Below, piece by piece: positions 9,444 to 17,944 of a DNA stretch of 64,000 nt. The stretch is taken from positions 62,001-126,000 of the forward strand of contig JAPPIK010000045.1 in NCBI GenBank assembly GCA_028820655.1, read 5' to 3'. The position numbers were made by a program, and so were the translations under genes. How positions within the stretch are numbered: the stretch's first letter is position 1; each line of letters opens with the position of its first letter. The stretch is from Candidatus Poribacteria bacterium (lineage in GTDB: Bacteria > Poribacteria > WGA-4E > JAJDTR01). A model generated the notes under the pieces. It searched no databases, had not been told where the DNA came from, and saw only the letters and a list, made by a program, of their open reading frames with translations.

Positions 9444-9788
9444 ATGAAAGTCAACGTTGATCGGAAGAACGGCGTCACTGTCTTGAGACCGCATGGCAAG
9501 ATGGATGACGGCGGGACTTCTGTACTCGAACAATCGATTTACAAAACGCTTTCCTATAGCGACAATGCGCCTAAAATGTTAATTGATTTTGATGATGTTG
9601 CAAGGGTAAGGAACACGGGGCTTATGATGCTGAAGCAAGCCCTTATGGCAATCAAAAGAAAGGGTGGGCGTATCGGTGTCATCAATGTTGGTTCACACGT
9701 CAAAAATCCAATTGTTATCATCAATGTGGTTCGTGATTTTGAACGTTTCGGCAGCGAGAAGGAAGCGTTGTCGGCACTTGCGTCCTAA
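9444..9788 (+). CDS. STAS-domain protein, anti-sigma factor antagonist-like
   Basis: The 114-residue protein is a single STAS domain: a beta strand VTVLRPHGKMDDGG, a central MLIDFDDVARVRNTGLMML segment and the IGVINVGSHVKN region. STAS proteins such as SpoIIAA and RsbV bind anti-sigma or other regulatory kinases and are switched by phosphorylation of a residue in the DSSGL loop. Here that loop reads RNTGL (residues ~54-58), with Thr where Ser is usual, so phosphorylation would be on Thr or may be lost. A strong GGGGAGG ribosome-binding site lies 6 bases before the ATG. The gene stands alone between a sigma-54-like promoter and its own terminator; no partner kinase or phosphatase is adjacent. 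Confidence 0.8.
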   Translation: MKVNVDRKNGVTVLRPHGKMDDGGTSVLEQSIYKTLSYSDNAPKMLIDFDDVARVRNTGLMMLKQALMAIKRKGGRIGVINVGSHVKNPIVIINVVRDFERFGSEKEALSALAS

Positions 9789-9815
9789 ACCGTCGCAACG
9801 TCCGCGATCTAACTG

Positions 9816-9850
9816 AACGCCCTAGGTAAATCCTGGGGCGTTCTTTGTTT
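9816..9850 (+). terminator. Rho-independent terminator after the STAS gene
   Basis: AACGCCCTAGG pairs with CCTGGGGCGTT (one mismatch, 5-base loop) and is followed by CTTTGTTT. It lies 28 bases after the stop codon. Confidence 0.7.
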
Positions 9851-9946
9851 CTGCAAGAGAAATGCAACACTTGCGGTTTTTGTCCACATTTGTCCTACTT
9901 CACCGATAGTTCTCTCTAAACCCGACTTTGTATATTTGTAGGGTGA

Positions 9947-9982
9947 GATTGAACGAGCGAATAACGAGCGCGATAGAATTCC
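9947..9982 (+). repeat. Half-copy of the GATCAA/GCGATAG repeat family
   Basis: GATTGAACGAGCGAATAACG followed by AGCGCGATAGAATTCC matches one terminal repeat of the MITE-like element that interrupts the CRISPR array (42783 and 43071). Only one end is present here. The rest of the gap 9851-10185 holds this copy and the hairpin repeat at 10041 and nothing that looks coding. Confidence 0.6.
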
Positions 9983-10040
9983 CATAGAGATCCTCCCTCG
10001 CCCCTGCGATTACGGACAGCTTCCCCAAATGCCAACACGC

Positions 10041-10125
10041 TCTAGATTAGAATCTGCTGGATTTTGTCAATCCAGCAGGATCGGTTTGGACCTAGAACAA
10101 AACGTAAGTTTGTTTTTGAAACTTG
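10041..10125 (-). repeat. Single inverted copy of the hairpin element that is tandem at 49.0-49.9 kb
   Basis: A stem CTGCTGGATT / AATCCAGCAG (10054-10063, 10069-10078) is preceded by AGATTAGAA and followed by CGGTTTGGA and ACAAAAC-TAAGTTT segments. The reverse complement of the repeat unit ending near 49866 shows the same blocks in the same order. The two loci therefore carry one dispersed element in opposite orientations. Confidence 0.65.
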
Positions 10126-10185
10126 CTAAGAATTTATTTGATTCTACGAATCGGAATTGATCCTACATCTTCCTTCTGTTAGAAT

Positions 10186-13100
10186 GTGACGCACTTAAAC
10201 GGATTAAATCCTATTCGTCCAGAAAACCGTGTTAGCCGATCGCTGACCAATACTATGGGTGCAGAACCAGACACAACCGCAAATCTTTCCGATCATTGCC
10301 TTTCGCTAGACCTTGAAGTCGGCCTCGAGAGCCGCCGTATCCATGCTTTCGCGGCGGTGCGCCCAGATACCGGTGAATCCCGGACATACCCCGACGGGCG
10401 TGTCAGTTTAGCTAGAGCATTAACAGAGCTGGACGATTTTGCCGATGGCGTAGACTTCTTGCTGGGCCACAACTTGATCGATCACGATTTGCGCAATTTA
10501 CGAACTGCTAACCCCAACCTGCGGTTATTGCGGCTGCCTGCGGTAGATACGCTAAGACTCAATCCACTAGCCTTTCCTCGCAACCCTTATCACCACTTGG
10601 TCAAGCATTACCAAGACGGACAACTCAAACGTGGACGCATCAACGACCCGGACTTGGATGCCAGACTTGCCCTAGAGCTCTTCGACGACCAGCAGAAGGC
10701 TTTCCGGGCTGCATCGCCCAACCTGTTGACGGCATGGCACTGGCTGACCGCGAGGGTCGATGGCGAGGGGTTCAATAGGTTTTTCGCGTCTGTGCGGCGC
10801 TCGCAAAAACCTGCCATTGGAGAGGCCTACGCCGCCATGTACGCACTTCTAAATGACAAGGCGTGCCGGACGCACGCCCGCGAGGCGATAGTCAATGCAG
10901 ACAAGCACGCCTGGGAGTTGGCGTATGCCCTGGCGTGGATCTCGGTGTCGGGAGGCAACTCGGTCATGCCCCCTTGGGTGCGGTGTCAGTTTCCCGAGGC
11001 GGGACAGCTCGTGCGCCGGCTGCGCGACACCTCCTGCGCCGATGCCGGCTGCGGATGGTGCCGGGAGCGCCACGACGCTCGCAAGGAGCTTTCAAAGTGG
11101 TTCCACTTCACCGACTTCCGACCAGAACCAGTGGACGAGGACGGGCGGTCCATGCAGCGATCAATCGTGGAATCCGCGATGGTGAACGAACATGTGCTGG
11201 GAATCCTGCCGACTGGGAGCGGCAAGTCCATCTGCTATCAAATCCCCGCTCTGTCACGCTATGATAAGACAGGCGCCCTAACGGTAGTGATTTCGCCGTT
11301 GGTCGCCCTCATGGCAGACCAGGTAGCAGGCCTTGAAAAACAGGGCATCAGTTGCTGCGTCACCGTCAACGGGCTGTTGTCGATGCCCGAGCGGGCAGAT
11401 GCCTTGGATCGAGTACGCTTGGGGGATGCCGGTATCGTCCTCGTTGCGCCGGAGCAGCTTCGCAGCGTCTCCTTCCGCCGGGTTCTGAAGCAACGCGAAA
11501 TCGGCGCCTGGGTGCTTGACGAGGCGCACTGCCTCTCAAAGTGGGGACACGACTTTCGGCCCGATTACCGATACGTGGGTCGGTTCGTCCGCGAAAGGGC
11601 TGGGGAGCAGCCGATTCCGCCCGTATTGTGCCTAACCGCCACCGCCAAGCCCGATGTGAAGGCCGAAATCGTGGACTATTTCCGTGGCGAACTCGACATT
11701 GAACTGAAGGTCTTCGACGGCGGCACCCGACGCAAAAATCTAGAGTTTGAGGTCATGAAAACGTCGGATGGCGAGAAGTATTCTCATATCCACGAATTAT
11801 TGACGGGAGATCTGACTGGGCACGATCAGGGCGGCGCCATCGTGTACTGCGCCACTCGACGGCAGACGGAAGAGATTGCCGCATTCTTGCAGGAAAAGCG
11901 TGTAGAAGCGAACTACTTCCATGCAGGACTGACGCCGGAGACGAAAAAGAATGTCCAAGAACGCTTTATCCGCGGCGACCTGCAAGTCATCGCCGCCACA
12001 AACGCCTTCGGCATGGGAATAGATAAATCGGACGTGCGGCTGGTGATCCATGCCGACATTCCGGGGTCGTTGGAGAATTACATGCAAGAAGCAGGAAGAG
12101 CCGGTCGAGACCAACAATCGGCGCGCTGCGTGTTGCTCTACACACCGGAAGATGTGGAGCGACAATTTGGCATGGCGGCGTATTCTCGGCTCACTCGGCG
12201 GGAAATCCAAGGCGTTTTGAGGGCGCTGCGGAAGCTTGACCGGAAAAAGCGTCAGAATGGCGAGGTAGTAGCCACCACCGGTGAAATCCTGCTAGAGGAC
12301 GAAGACAAAGCCTTTGACCGGGATTCCACGACCGACGACACCCGCATGCGCACCGCTGTGGCGTGGTTGGAGGAGGCCGTACTGTTGCGCCGTGAGGAGA
12401 ACTACGTAAGGGTGTTTCCGTCTTCGCTGCGCGTGAGTTCAATAGAGGAAGCGCGCGCCAAACTGGAAACTGCTCGCTTCAGAGCTGACTACCACTACCA
12501 GCTTGAAACTATTGTCGAAAGGTTGATCGAGGCTGACGCGGACGAAGGAATTTCGACGGATGAATTGATGGCGTCAACGGGTCTAACTCCGAAGGGAGTA
12601 CAAGACGCGCTTAACAACTTGGCGGACTTAGGAGTTGCAAGTAACGATACGGCGTTGACCGCCTTCGTGCACACAGGGGTGGAGCGCTCATCTCGGAAAC
12701 GCTTCAACGAGGCGGCGGCGCTAGAGAAGGCCCTGATAGACGTTCTACGCGAGACGGTTCCCGCTATGGAAAAGGGCGAGAGTTCGGTGCTGCATCTCCG
12801 CGTCGCCACCCAGCGGCTCAAGGATGAAGGACATACCTACGCCCCGCCGGAACGCCTTTGGCGGATCATTCGAAGCATCGCCGCCGACGGTAGGGGCGAG
12901 GGAGGCAGTGGGGGAAGTCTAGCCGTCCGGAAGCTTGATCCGGATTCTGTGCGTGTGACATTACTACGCGAGTGGAGTGATTTGGGAAAAACCGCCAACT
13001 TGCGCAGAGCAGGTGCCGAACGCCTCCTCGAGCATCTAGTTGCCAACCTGCCGCCGGGAAGCAGAGGTATAGACCTGCTTGCAGAGACAACCTTGGGCAA

Positions 13101-15375
13101 ACTACTAACGGAGATTAAGTCAGATTTAGTCTTAACAAAACAGATTAAGCACCCTAACAAGCTGATGGAGCGGGCCCTACTGTGGCTTCACGAGCAGGAT
13201 GTCATTCAATTGAATAAGGGACTGGCAGTATTTCGACCAGCGATGACCATCCGTCTGGAGCCGGAACGCCGCGGATTCGCTCAAGCGGATTTTGCATCGC
13301 TCGAACTCCACTATGATGAACAGACTATGCAGATCCACGTTATGGCGGAATACGCGGAGCGTGGCCTTGGGTCGATTGCCGACACCCTGCGTCTGGCAAT
13401 GGACTATTTCAAACATCCCCGCGATGACTTCCTACGCCGCTGGCTGCCGGACAGAGAAGGGGAAATCGCGCGGCAGACCACCCCGGAATCGTGGCGAACC
13501 ATCGTCGATAGCCTGAGAAATCCTATTCAGCGCCGCATCGTGGCGGACGACCGGGAGCAGACGAACGTGCTGGTGCTCGCCGGTCCCGGCTCGGGCAAGA
13601 CGCGGGTGCTGGTGCATCGTATCGCCTACCTGATTCGCGCGAGACGCGAGAACCCTCGCGGTATTCTGGCGCTCGCCTACAACCGGCACGCCGCGGTGGA
13701 AATCCGCCGCCGACTTGCTGAACTCATCGGCGACGACGCCCGCGGGGTGATGGTGTTCACGTGCCATGCGCTCGCCATGCGTCTGGTAGGTGCCAGTTTT
13801 GAAGGACGGGCGAATCGTATGGATGACGAGGGCTTTCGAGAAATACTCAGAGATGCGGCGGCGCTTCTGCGTGGCGAAGGACTGCCGTCGGACGAGGCGG
13901 ACGAGTATAGAGGAAGGCTGTTGGCGGGTTTCCGCTGGATCTTGGTGGATGAGTACCAGGACATAGGCGCGGACCAGTACGAACTGATTTCCGCCCTGGC
14001 AGGCAGAACCCTCTCCGACGAGGACGACAAACTTAGCTTGTTCGCGGTGGGTGACGACGATCAAAATATCTACGCTTTTAACGGCTCGTCGGTCGAATTT
14101 ATCCGTCGATTTGAAGCCGACTACGGCGCCAAACCCACCTTCCTAACCGACAACTACCGCTCCACCGCCCATATTATCACGACCTCCAATGCGTTAATCG
14201 AGCCGGCGCGGCAACGGATGAAAACCGGGCATCCCATCGGCATTGATAGAGCGCGCGCGAAGGAACCGCCCGGTGGCGCGTGGACTGATCGGGATTCGGT
14301 CACCCACGGGCAAGTCCAGATACTGTCAGCCGGCGACAACGCTGTCACTCAGGCGCAAGTAGTCGTCGCTGAACTGAAGCGGTTGGCGAGTTTGACCCAG
14401 GACTGGGATTGGTCTAAATGCGCAGTCGTGGCGCGCGAATGGAGCTACCTCGACCCGGTACGAAGCCTCTGCGAACTTGAGGAAATCCCGACTCAAATGG
14501 CAAACGAGGACATCCTGAACGTCTGGCAGTTGCGAGAGACGCGCCGCCTCGTGAACTGGTTGCGCTCGCGAGATTCCCGCTTGGTGGCGAGCGAAGATCT
14601 GAACGACTGGGCAAACAATCAACCCACAAGCCCTTGGGTAGAACTGCTTCAAGAATGTATATCGGAATACACGCTGGATAACGGCGACGAGGAATCACTC
14701 GCGGAAAACTTCATCGAACGGTTGGCGGAGTGGGGGCGCGAGGTGCGCCGCCGCCAACGGGGGTTGCTGCTGCTGACCGCCCATCGCGCCAAGGGATTGG
14801 AGTTCGACCATGTGGTTGTGCTGGACGGAAACTGGGATCGCGTTGGCTACGGCGAGGATGCGGATGCCCCACGCCGGTTGTATTACGTGGCGATGACCCG
14901 GGCACGGTACACTCTCACTCTGGCGCGTTTTCCTGGTCCGCACCCGCTGCAGGATACCTTGCGGGACAGCCCTTCGGTAATATGCCACCCGATGCCCATT
15001 GGACTTCCACCGGCACCGCCGGAACTTGAGCGCCGCTATAGGCGGCTCAGTTTGCGCGAAGTCTTTCTGAGTTTCGCGGGGTATAAACGCCCCAGCGATG
15101 CGGTGCATCGTGCCATAGCTGCACTCTCTCCCGGTGATCCGCTGCAGGTGCGTGCCGGGGCGAAGCGTTGGGAAATTCTAGATTCCAACGGTCTGGTCGT
15201 AGGTCAGTTTGCCGCCGGTTTCAAACCCCTTGACCGCATGCGCAGCACACGTGCCAAGGTCTTCGCCATCGCCTCCTGGGACCGCGAGCGTTCGGAGCCG
15301 CAGTATAGAGACCGCCTCCTATGCGATGACTGGGAGGTGGTGGTGCCGGAGTTGGTTTTCAAGCCGGATTCGTAA
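10186..15375 (+). CDS. Three-part DNA repair enzyme: DnaQ-like exonuclease, RecQ-type helicase and UvrD-type helicase
   Basis: At 1729 residues this is far larger than RecQ (~600). Residues ~38-170 look like an RNase-H-fold 3'-5' exonuclease: SLDLEVG (DxE), GHNLIDHDL and DPDLDARLAL supply the acidic residues. A Cys cluster (SCADAGCGWC) precedes the SF2 helicase: Walker A LPTGSGKS near 341-348, DEAH near 445-448, and AGRAGRDQ of motif VI. The middle (~650-1080) is winged-helix-like. The C-terminal third is a UvrD/PcrA SF1 helicase: Walker A AGPGSGKT at 1132-1139, DEYQD near 1255, TAHRAKGLEFDHVVV, and YVAMTRA. All key motors appear intact. It should unwind and process DNA ends; a role in recombination repair or phage defence is inference. 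The start could be GTG 10186 or ATG 10255; neither has a good ribosome-binding site. It is not in an operon. Confidence 0.88.
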   Translation: MTHLNGLNPIRPENRVSRSLTNTMGAEPDTTANLSDHCLSLDLEVGLESRRIHAFAAVRPDTGESRTYPDGRVSLARALTELDDFADGVDFLLGHNLIDHDLRNLRTANPNLRLLRLPAVDTLRLNPLAFPRNPYHHLVKHYQDGQLKRGRINDPDLDARLALELFDDQQKAFRAASPNLLTAWHWLTARVDGEGFNRFFASVRRSQKPAIGEAYAAMYALLNDKACRTHAREAIVNADKHAWELAYALAWISVSGGNSVMPPWVRCQFPEAGQLVRRLRDTSCADAGCGWCRERHDARKELSKWFHFTDFRPEPVDEDGRSMQRSIVESAMVNEHVLGILPTGSGKSICYQIPALSRYDKTGALTVVISPLVALMADQVAGLEKQGISCCVTVNGLLSMPERADALDRVRLGDAGIVLVAPEQLRSVSFRRVLKQREIGAWVLDEAHCLSKWGHDFRPDYRYVGRFVRERAGEQPIPPVLCLTATAKPDVKAEIVDYFRGELDIELKVFDGGTRRKNLEFEVMKTSDGEKYSHIHELLTGDLTGHDQGGAIVYCATRRQTEEIAAFLQEKRVEANYFHAGLTPETKKNVQERFIRGDLQVIAATNAFGMGIDKSDVRLVIHADIPGSLENYMQEAGRAGRDQQSARCVLLYTPEDVERQFGMAAYSRLTRREIQGVLRALRKLDRKKRQNGEVVATTGEILLEDEDKAFDRDSTTDDTRMRTAVAWLEEAVLLRREENYVRVFPSSLRVSSIEEARAKLETARFRADYHYQLETIVERLIEADADEGISTDELMASTGLTPKGVQDALNNLADLGVASNDTALTAFVHTGVERSSRKRFNEAAALEKALIDVLRETVPAMEKGESSVLHLRVATQRLKDEGHTYAPPERLWRIIRSIAADGRGEGGSGGSLAVRKLDPDSVRVTLLREWSDLGKTANLRRAGAERLLEHLVANLPPGSRGIDLLAETTLGKLLTEIKSDLVLTKQIKHPNKLMERALLWLHEQDVIQLNKGLAVFRPAMTIRLEPERRGFAQADFASLELHYDEQTMQIHVMAEYAERGLGSIADTLRLAMDYFKHPRDDFLRRWLPDREGEIARQTTPESWRTIVDSLRNPIQRRIVADDREQTNVLVLAGPGSGKTRVLVHRIAYLIRARRENPRGILALAYNRHAAVEIRRRLAELIGDDARGVMVFTCHALAMRLVGASFEGRANRMDDEGFREILRDAAALLRGEGLPSDEADEYRGRLLAGFRWILVDEYQDIGADQYELISALAGRTLSDEDDKLSLFAVGDDDQNIYAFNGSSVEFIRRFEADYGAKPTFLTDNYRSTAHIITTSNALIEPARQRMKTGHPIGIDRARAKEPPGGAWTDRDSVTHGQVQILSAGDNAVTQAQVVVAELKRLASLTQDWDWSKCAVVAREWSYLDPVRSLCELEEIPTQMANEDILNVWQLRETRRLVNWLRSRDSRLVASEDLNDWANNQPTSPWVELLQECISEYTLDNGDEESLAENFIERLAEWGREVRRRQRGLLLLTAHRAKGLEFDHVVVLDGNWDRVGYGEDADAPRRLYYVAMTRARYTLTLARFPGPHPLQDTLRDSPSVICHPMPIGLPPAPPELERRYRRLSLREVFLSFAGYKRPSDAVHRAIAALSPGDPLQVRAGAKRWEILDSNGLVVGQFAAGFKPLDRMRSTRAKVFAIASWDRERSEPQYRDRLLCDDWEVVVPELVFKPDS

Positions 15376-15515
15376 TCTTTTCGACGAGAGTGCGAGGCCA
15401 GACACAGGGACATTTTTTTTACCCGACACCGTGCAGGTGTCGCGGAACAGGTTGAGAACACGTTTCGGTCATTAGCATCAGGATTACACGGCAAGAGGAA
15501 GTCGCGACCTGGAGA

Positions 15516-15551
15516 GGATCTCTATCGCACTCGCTATCCACTCACTTGATC
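15516..15551 (-). repeat. Half-copy of the GATCAA/GCGATAG repeat family, reverse orientation
   Basis: GGATCTCTATCGCACTCGCT followed by ATCCACTCACTTGATC is the reverse complement of the family consensus. It runs into TCCTACG, part of another palindromic repeat, as if it had entered one. The gap 15376-15776 holds this copy, a small hairpin at ~15423 and the comM remnant, but no gene. Confidence 0.6.
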
Positions 15552-15688
15552 TCCTACGGGGGTTTTATCTCGTGGAACGGAGTTGACCGTGTGCATGCCT
15601 TCTGCTAGAATATGGCGCATGTGAACCGATAAAAATCCCCGAATTATCCGTGAGAGTTTATGCGTCACACGCTAGACTAGTAGTGATG

Positions 15689-15759
15689 TGGAGAGGACAT
15701 AGCCGTGCTTGCTACGGTGCAGCGTGGCCGTCGAAATTGATGCCTACGCTGTTGTCAGA
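15689..15759 (+). pseudogene. Decayed copy of the 5' end of comM
   Basis: The bases around GTGCTTGCTACGGTGCAG (from 15705) and the following GAAATTGATGCCTACGCTGT align with the start of the intact comM gene (17945: ATGCTTGCTACGGTACAG then GGCATTGACGCCTACGTTGT), including the GGAGAG ribosome-binding region just upstream. Small indels break the frame and the match stops after ~70 bases. It is a remnant of a duplication, lying just upstream of the acetyltransferase and sulfatase genes that separate it from comM. Confidence 0.6.
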
Positions 15760-15776
15760 TTGAATAATATAGGTAG

Positions 15777-16241
15777 ATGACCGTGGCAATACAGAGAGCG
15801 AGGCTTGATGATATAGAGAGTATTGTCGAAGTATTCTGTGACGGCGTTGAATCACAGAACAGATTCTGCCATCTGTTAGACCTGACGGAGGGTGTTCTCA
15901 ATCACAAACAGAAACAGTTCAAAGGTGCAGTAGAAGACGAAGGCGAAGTGCTAATCACATGGCGGCATGAGACGGGCAAGATAGTCGGATATGTCTGGGG
16001 TGTCATAAAACAATCTATTGAAACAGGTTGTATGGGGCAAATCAACGAACTCGTGGTTACGACTCCTCACAAGCGGAAAGGCATCGGCAGGCAGCTTTTT
16101 CAGTCGTGCATTGAATGGTTTCGTTCACAAAATGTTCAGCGGGTCAAAGTAAGTTTTAACGTTCAGAACCCTGAGGCCTCGGCGTTCTGGACTCAAATGG
16201 GTTTCAAACCATTCTTTGAGACACGATTCCGAGATGTCTAA
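15777..16241 (+). CDS. GNAT-family N-acetyltransferase
   Basis: The 154-residue protein has GNAT motif A at residues ~91-110: ELVVTTPHKRKGIGRQLF, with the R/Q-x-x-G-x-G/A acetyl-CoA pyrophosphate-binding loop (RKGIGR), followed by motif B (VSFNVQNPEASAFWTQMGF). It would transfer an acetyl group from acetyl-CoA to an amine; the substrate cannot be predicted. The ATG at 15777 has only a weak AGGT upstream. It starts 18 bases after the comM remnant and ends 100 bases before the sulfatase on the same strand, but nothing suggests a shared pathway. Confidence 0.8.
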   Translation: MTVAIQRARLDDIESIVEVFCDGVESQNRFCHLLDLTEGVLNHKQKQFKGAVEDEGEVLITWRHETGKIVGYVWGVIKQSIETGCMGQINELVVTTPHKRKGIGRQLFQSCIEWFRSQNVQRVKVSFNVQNPEASAFWTQMGFKPFFETRFRDV

Positions 16242-16341
16242 AATGAGGCATATCAGCTACAGAATCTCTGCCGCGCTTCCTGAAATCTAACTGATAATTT
16301 ACTAGGCGCCAACCTGATCACTCACGTTTGCAGAGGTGTGC

Positions 16342-17826
16342 ATGCCCACCGGAAACAGGAAGACTAAAGGAGACCTACTTCCAAACATTCTCTGGATTTG
16401 CACCGACCAGCAACGATACGACACTATCGGCGCATTGGGCAACCCGTATGTATCAACGCCGAACATTGATAGATTGGTCAATGACGGAGTCGCATTCACC
16501 CACGCCTTCTGCCAGAGCCCAATTTGCACGCCTAGCCGCGCGAGTTTTCTAACCGGAATGTATCCGAGCGCCGTACACGTCAACGGGAACGGGAACGAAT
16601 ACTTCCCGAACAGACCGCCCTTGGTGACCCGCATGCTGGCGGACTCCGGGTACGATTGCGGTCTAATCGGGAAACTACACCTTGCCAGTGCCTATGGGCG
16701 CGTTGAGCCCCGTGCGAACGACGGATACCGGTATTGGCAGTACAGCCACGCGCCCCGTGATGACTGGGAGAAGGGACACAATTATGCGGATTGGGTGCGG
16801 GAGAAAGGGTATATCCTTGGAGAGTTAATCAAGAACGTTGAAGGTGTACCGGCTGAACTCCATCAAACCACCTGGTGCGCCGAAAAGACGATTGACTTCA
16901 TCCGGGAGGATCGGGGCACGCCTTGGCTCGCCAGTGTGAATATCTATGACCCCCATCCGCCCTTCAACCCGCCGCAGTCGTACAGGGAGATGTTCAATCC
17001 CGCAGAAATGCCTGGCCCGCTATTCCGTGAAACCGACCTGGAACAGCAGGAGAAGCTGGAAGCTGTTGATTTTCAGTCTCAAGGACAGTCTCCGGACAAT
17101 CTGGATATCAAACACCCAATTGTGCCCCAATCGCCAAGGTCGCCTTCAGCGGCTGATGCGGATTCGGCAAGTGCGCGGGATGCCAAGAGCTTGCAGGCAG
17201 CCTATTATGCGATGATGAAGCTGATTGATGATCAGTTGGGGCGTATCCTTGAAACGCTCGAGGAAACCGGTCAGCGGGAGCAGACGGTGATCCTCTTCAC
17301 TAGCGATCACGGGGAGATGCTGGGCGATCACGGATTGATCCAGAAGGGGTGCCGATTCTACGAGGGACTCGTGCGCGTGCCGCTAGTTTTTTCCTGGCCC
17401 GGACACTTTGAGTCCGGCTTAAAGAGCGATGCGCTGGTGGAACTCCTCGACAAAGCGCCGACGCTTCTGGAGTTGGCTGGATCGAAGGTGCCCGACCGGA
17501 TGCAGGGACGATCACTGTTGCCAATCCTACGGGGGGAAACCTCGGAAAACCATCACCGTGAGTTCGTCCGCTGCGAATACTACGATGCCGTCGACCTGCC
17601 GGATGGCACTTTCGCCACGATGTACCGAGATAGGTCGCAAAAGCTGGTGGTGTACCACGGGCATCAACACGGGGAGCTCTACGACTTGGAAGCCGATCCC
17701 GGCGAGTTTGAAAACTTGTGGGATGAAACTGGTAGCCAAGGCATAAAATTCGACCTGATGAAGCGAAGCTATGATTCGTCCATGCTGGCGATGGACAGGG
17801 GGCCGCGGCGGGTTGGGCCAATATAG
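16342..17826 (+). CDS. Sulfatase, formylglycine-dependent type I
   Basis: The protein (494 residues from the ATG) begins with the alkaline-phosphatase-superfamily strand PNILWICTDQQRYD (metal-binding Asp22). It carries the sulfatase signature CTPSR at residues 62-66, whose Cys must be oxidised to formylglycine by a formylglycine-generating enzyme. Further metal-binding residues lie in the TSDHGEMLGDHGL segment. No signal peptide is evident, so it may be cytoplasmic. It would hydrolyse a sulfate ester, probably from a glycan or other sulfated organic compound, in keeping with a marine or sediment heterotroph. I prefer ATG 16342 to the GTG two codons earlier because AGAGG lies 5 bases upstream. 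No formylglycine-generating enzyme gene lies nearby. Confidence 0.88.
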   Translation: MPTGNRKTKGDLLPNILWICTDQQRYDTIGALGNPYVSTPNIDRLVNDGVAFTHAFCQSPICTPSRASFLTGMYPSAVHVNGNGNEYFPNRPPLVTRMLADSGYDCGLIGKLHLASAYGRVEPRANDGYRYWQYSHAPRDDWEKGHNYADWVREKGYILGELIKNVEGVPAELHQTTWCAEKTIDFIREDRGTPWLASVNIYDPHPPFNPPQSYREMFNPAEMPGPLFRETDLEQQEKLEAVDFQSQGQSPDNLDIKHPIVPQSPRSPSAADADSASARDAKSLQAAYYAMMKLIDDQLGRILETLEETGQREQTVILFTSDHGEMLGDHGLIQKGCRFYEGLVRVPLVFSWPGHFESGLKSDALVELLDKAPTLLELAGSKVPDRMQGRSLLPILRGETSENHHREFVRCEYYDAVDLPDGTFATMYRDRSQKLVVYHGHQHGELYDLEADPGEFENLWDETGSQGIKFDLMKRSYDSSMLAMDRGPRRVGPI

Positions 17827-17944
17827 GTGGGCGTGATTGTAGGGTGTTCTCGGTAGCTTGGTCTGCGCGATAGCGCGTGGAAAATCGTGCCCTATATCTG
17901 ATGTGTGCATCTGATAGAAGCGACAACATGGAGAAGTGCTAGAC

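Noticed and set aside
15415-15440. CGACACC/GGTGTCG hairpin beside eight T as a terminator of the helicase gene
   Set aside because: The T-run precedes the stem on the plus strand and would be an A-run after it on the minus strand, so the geometry is wrong.
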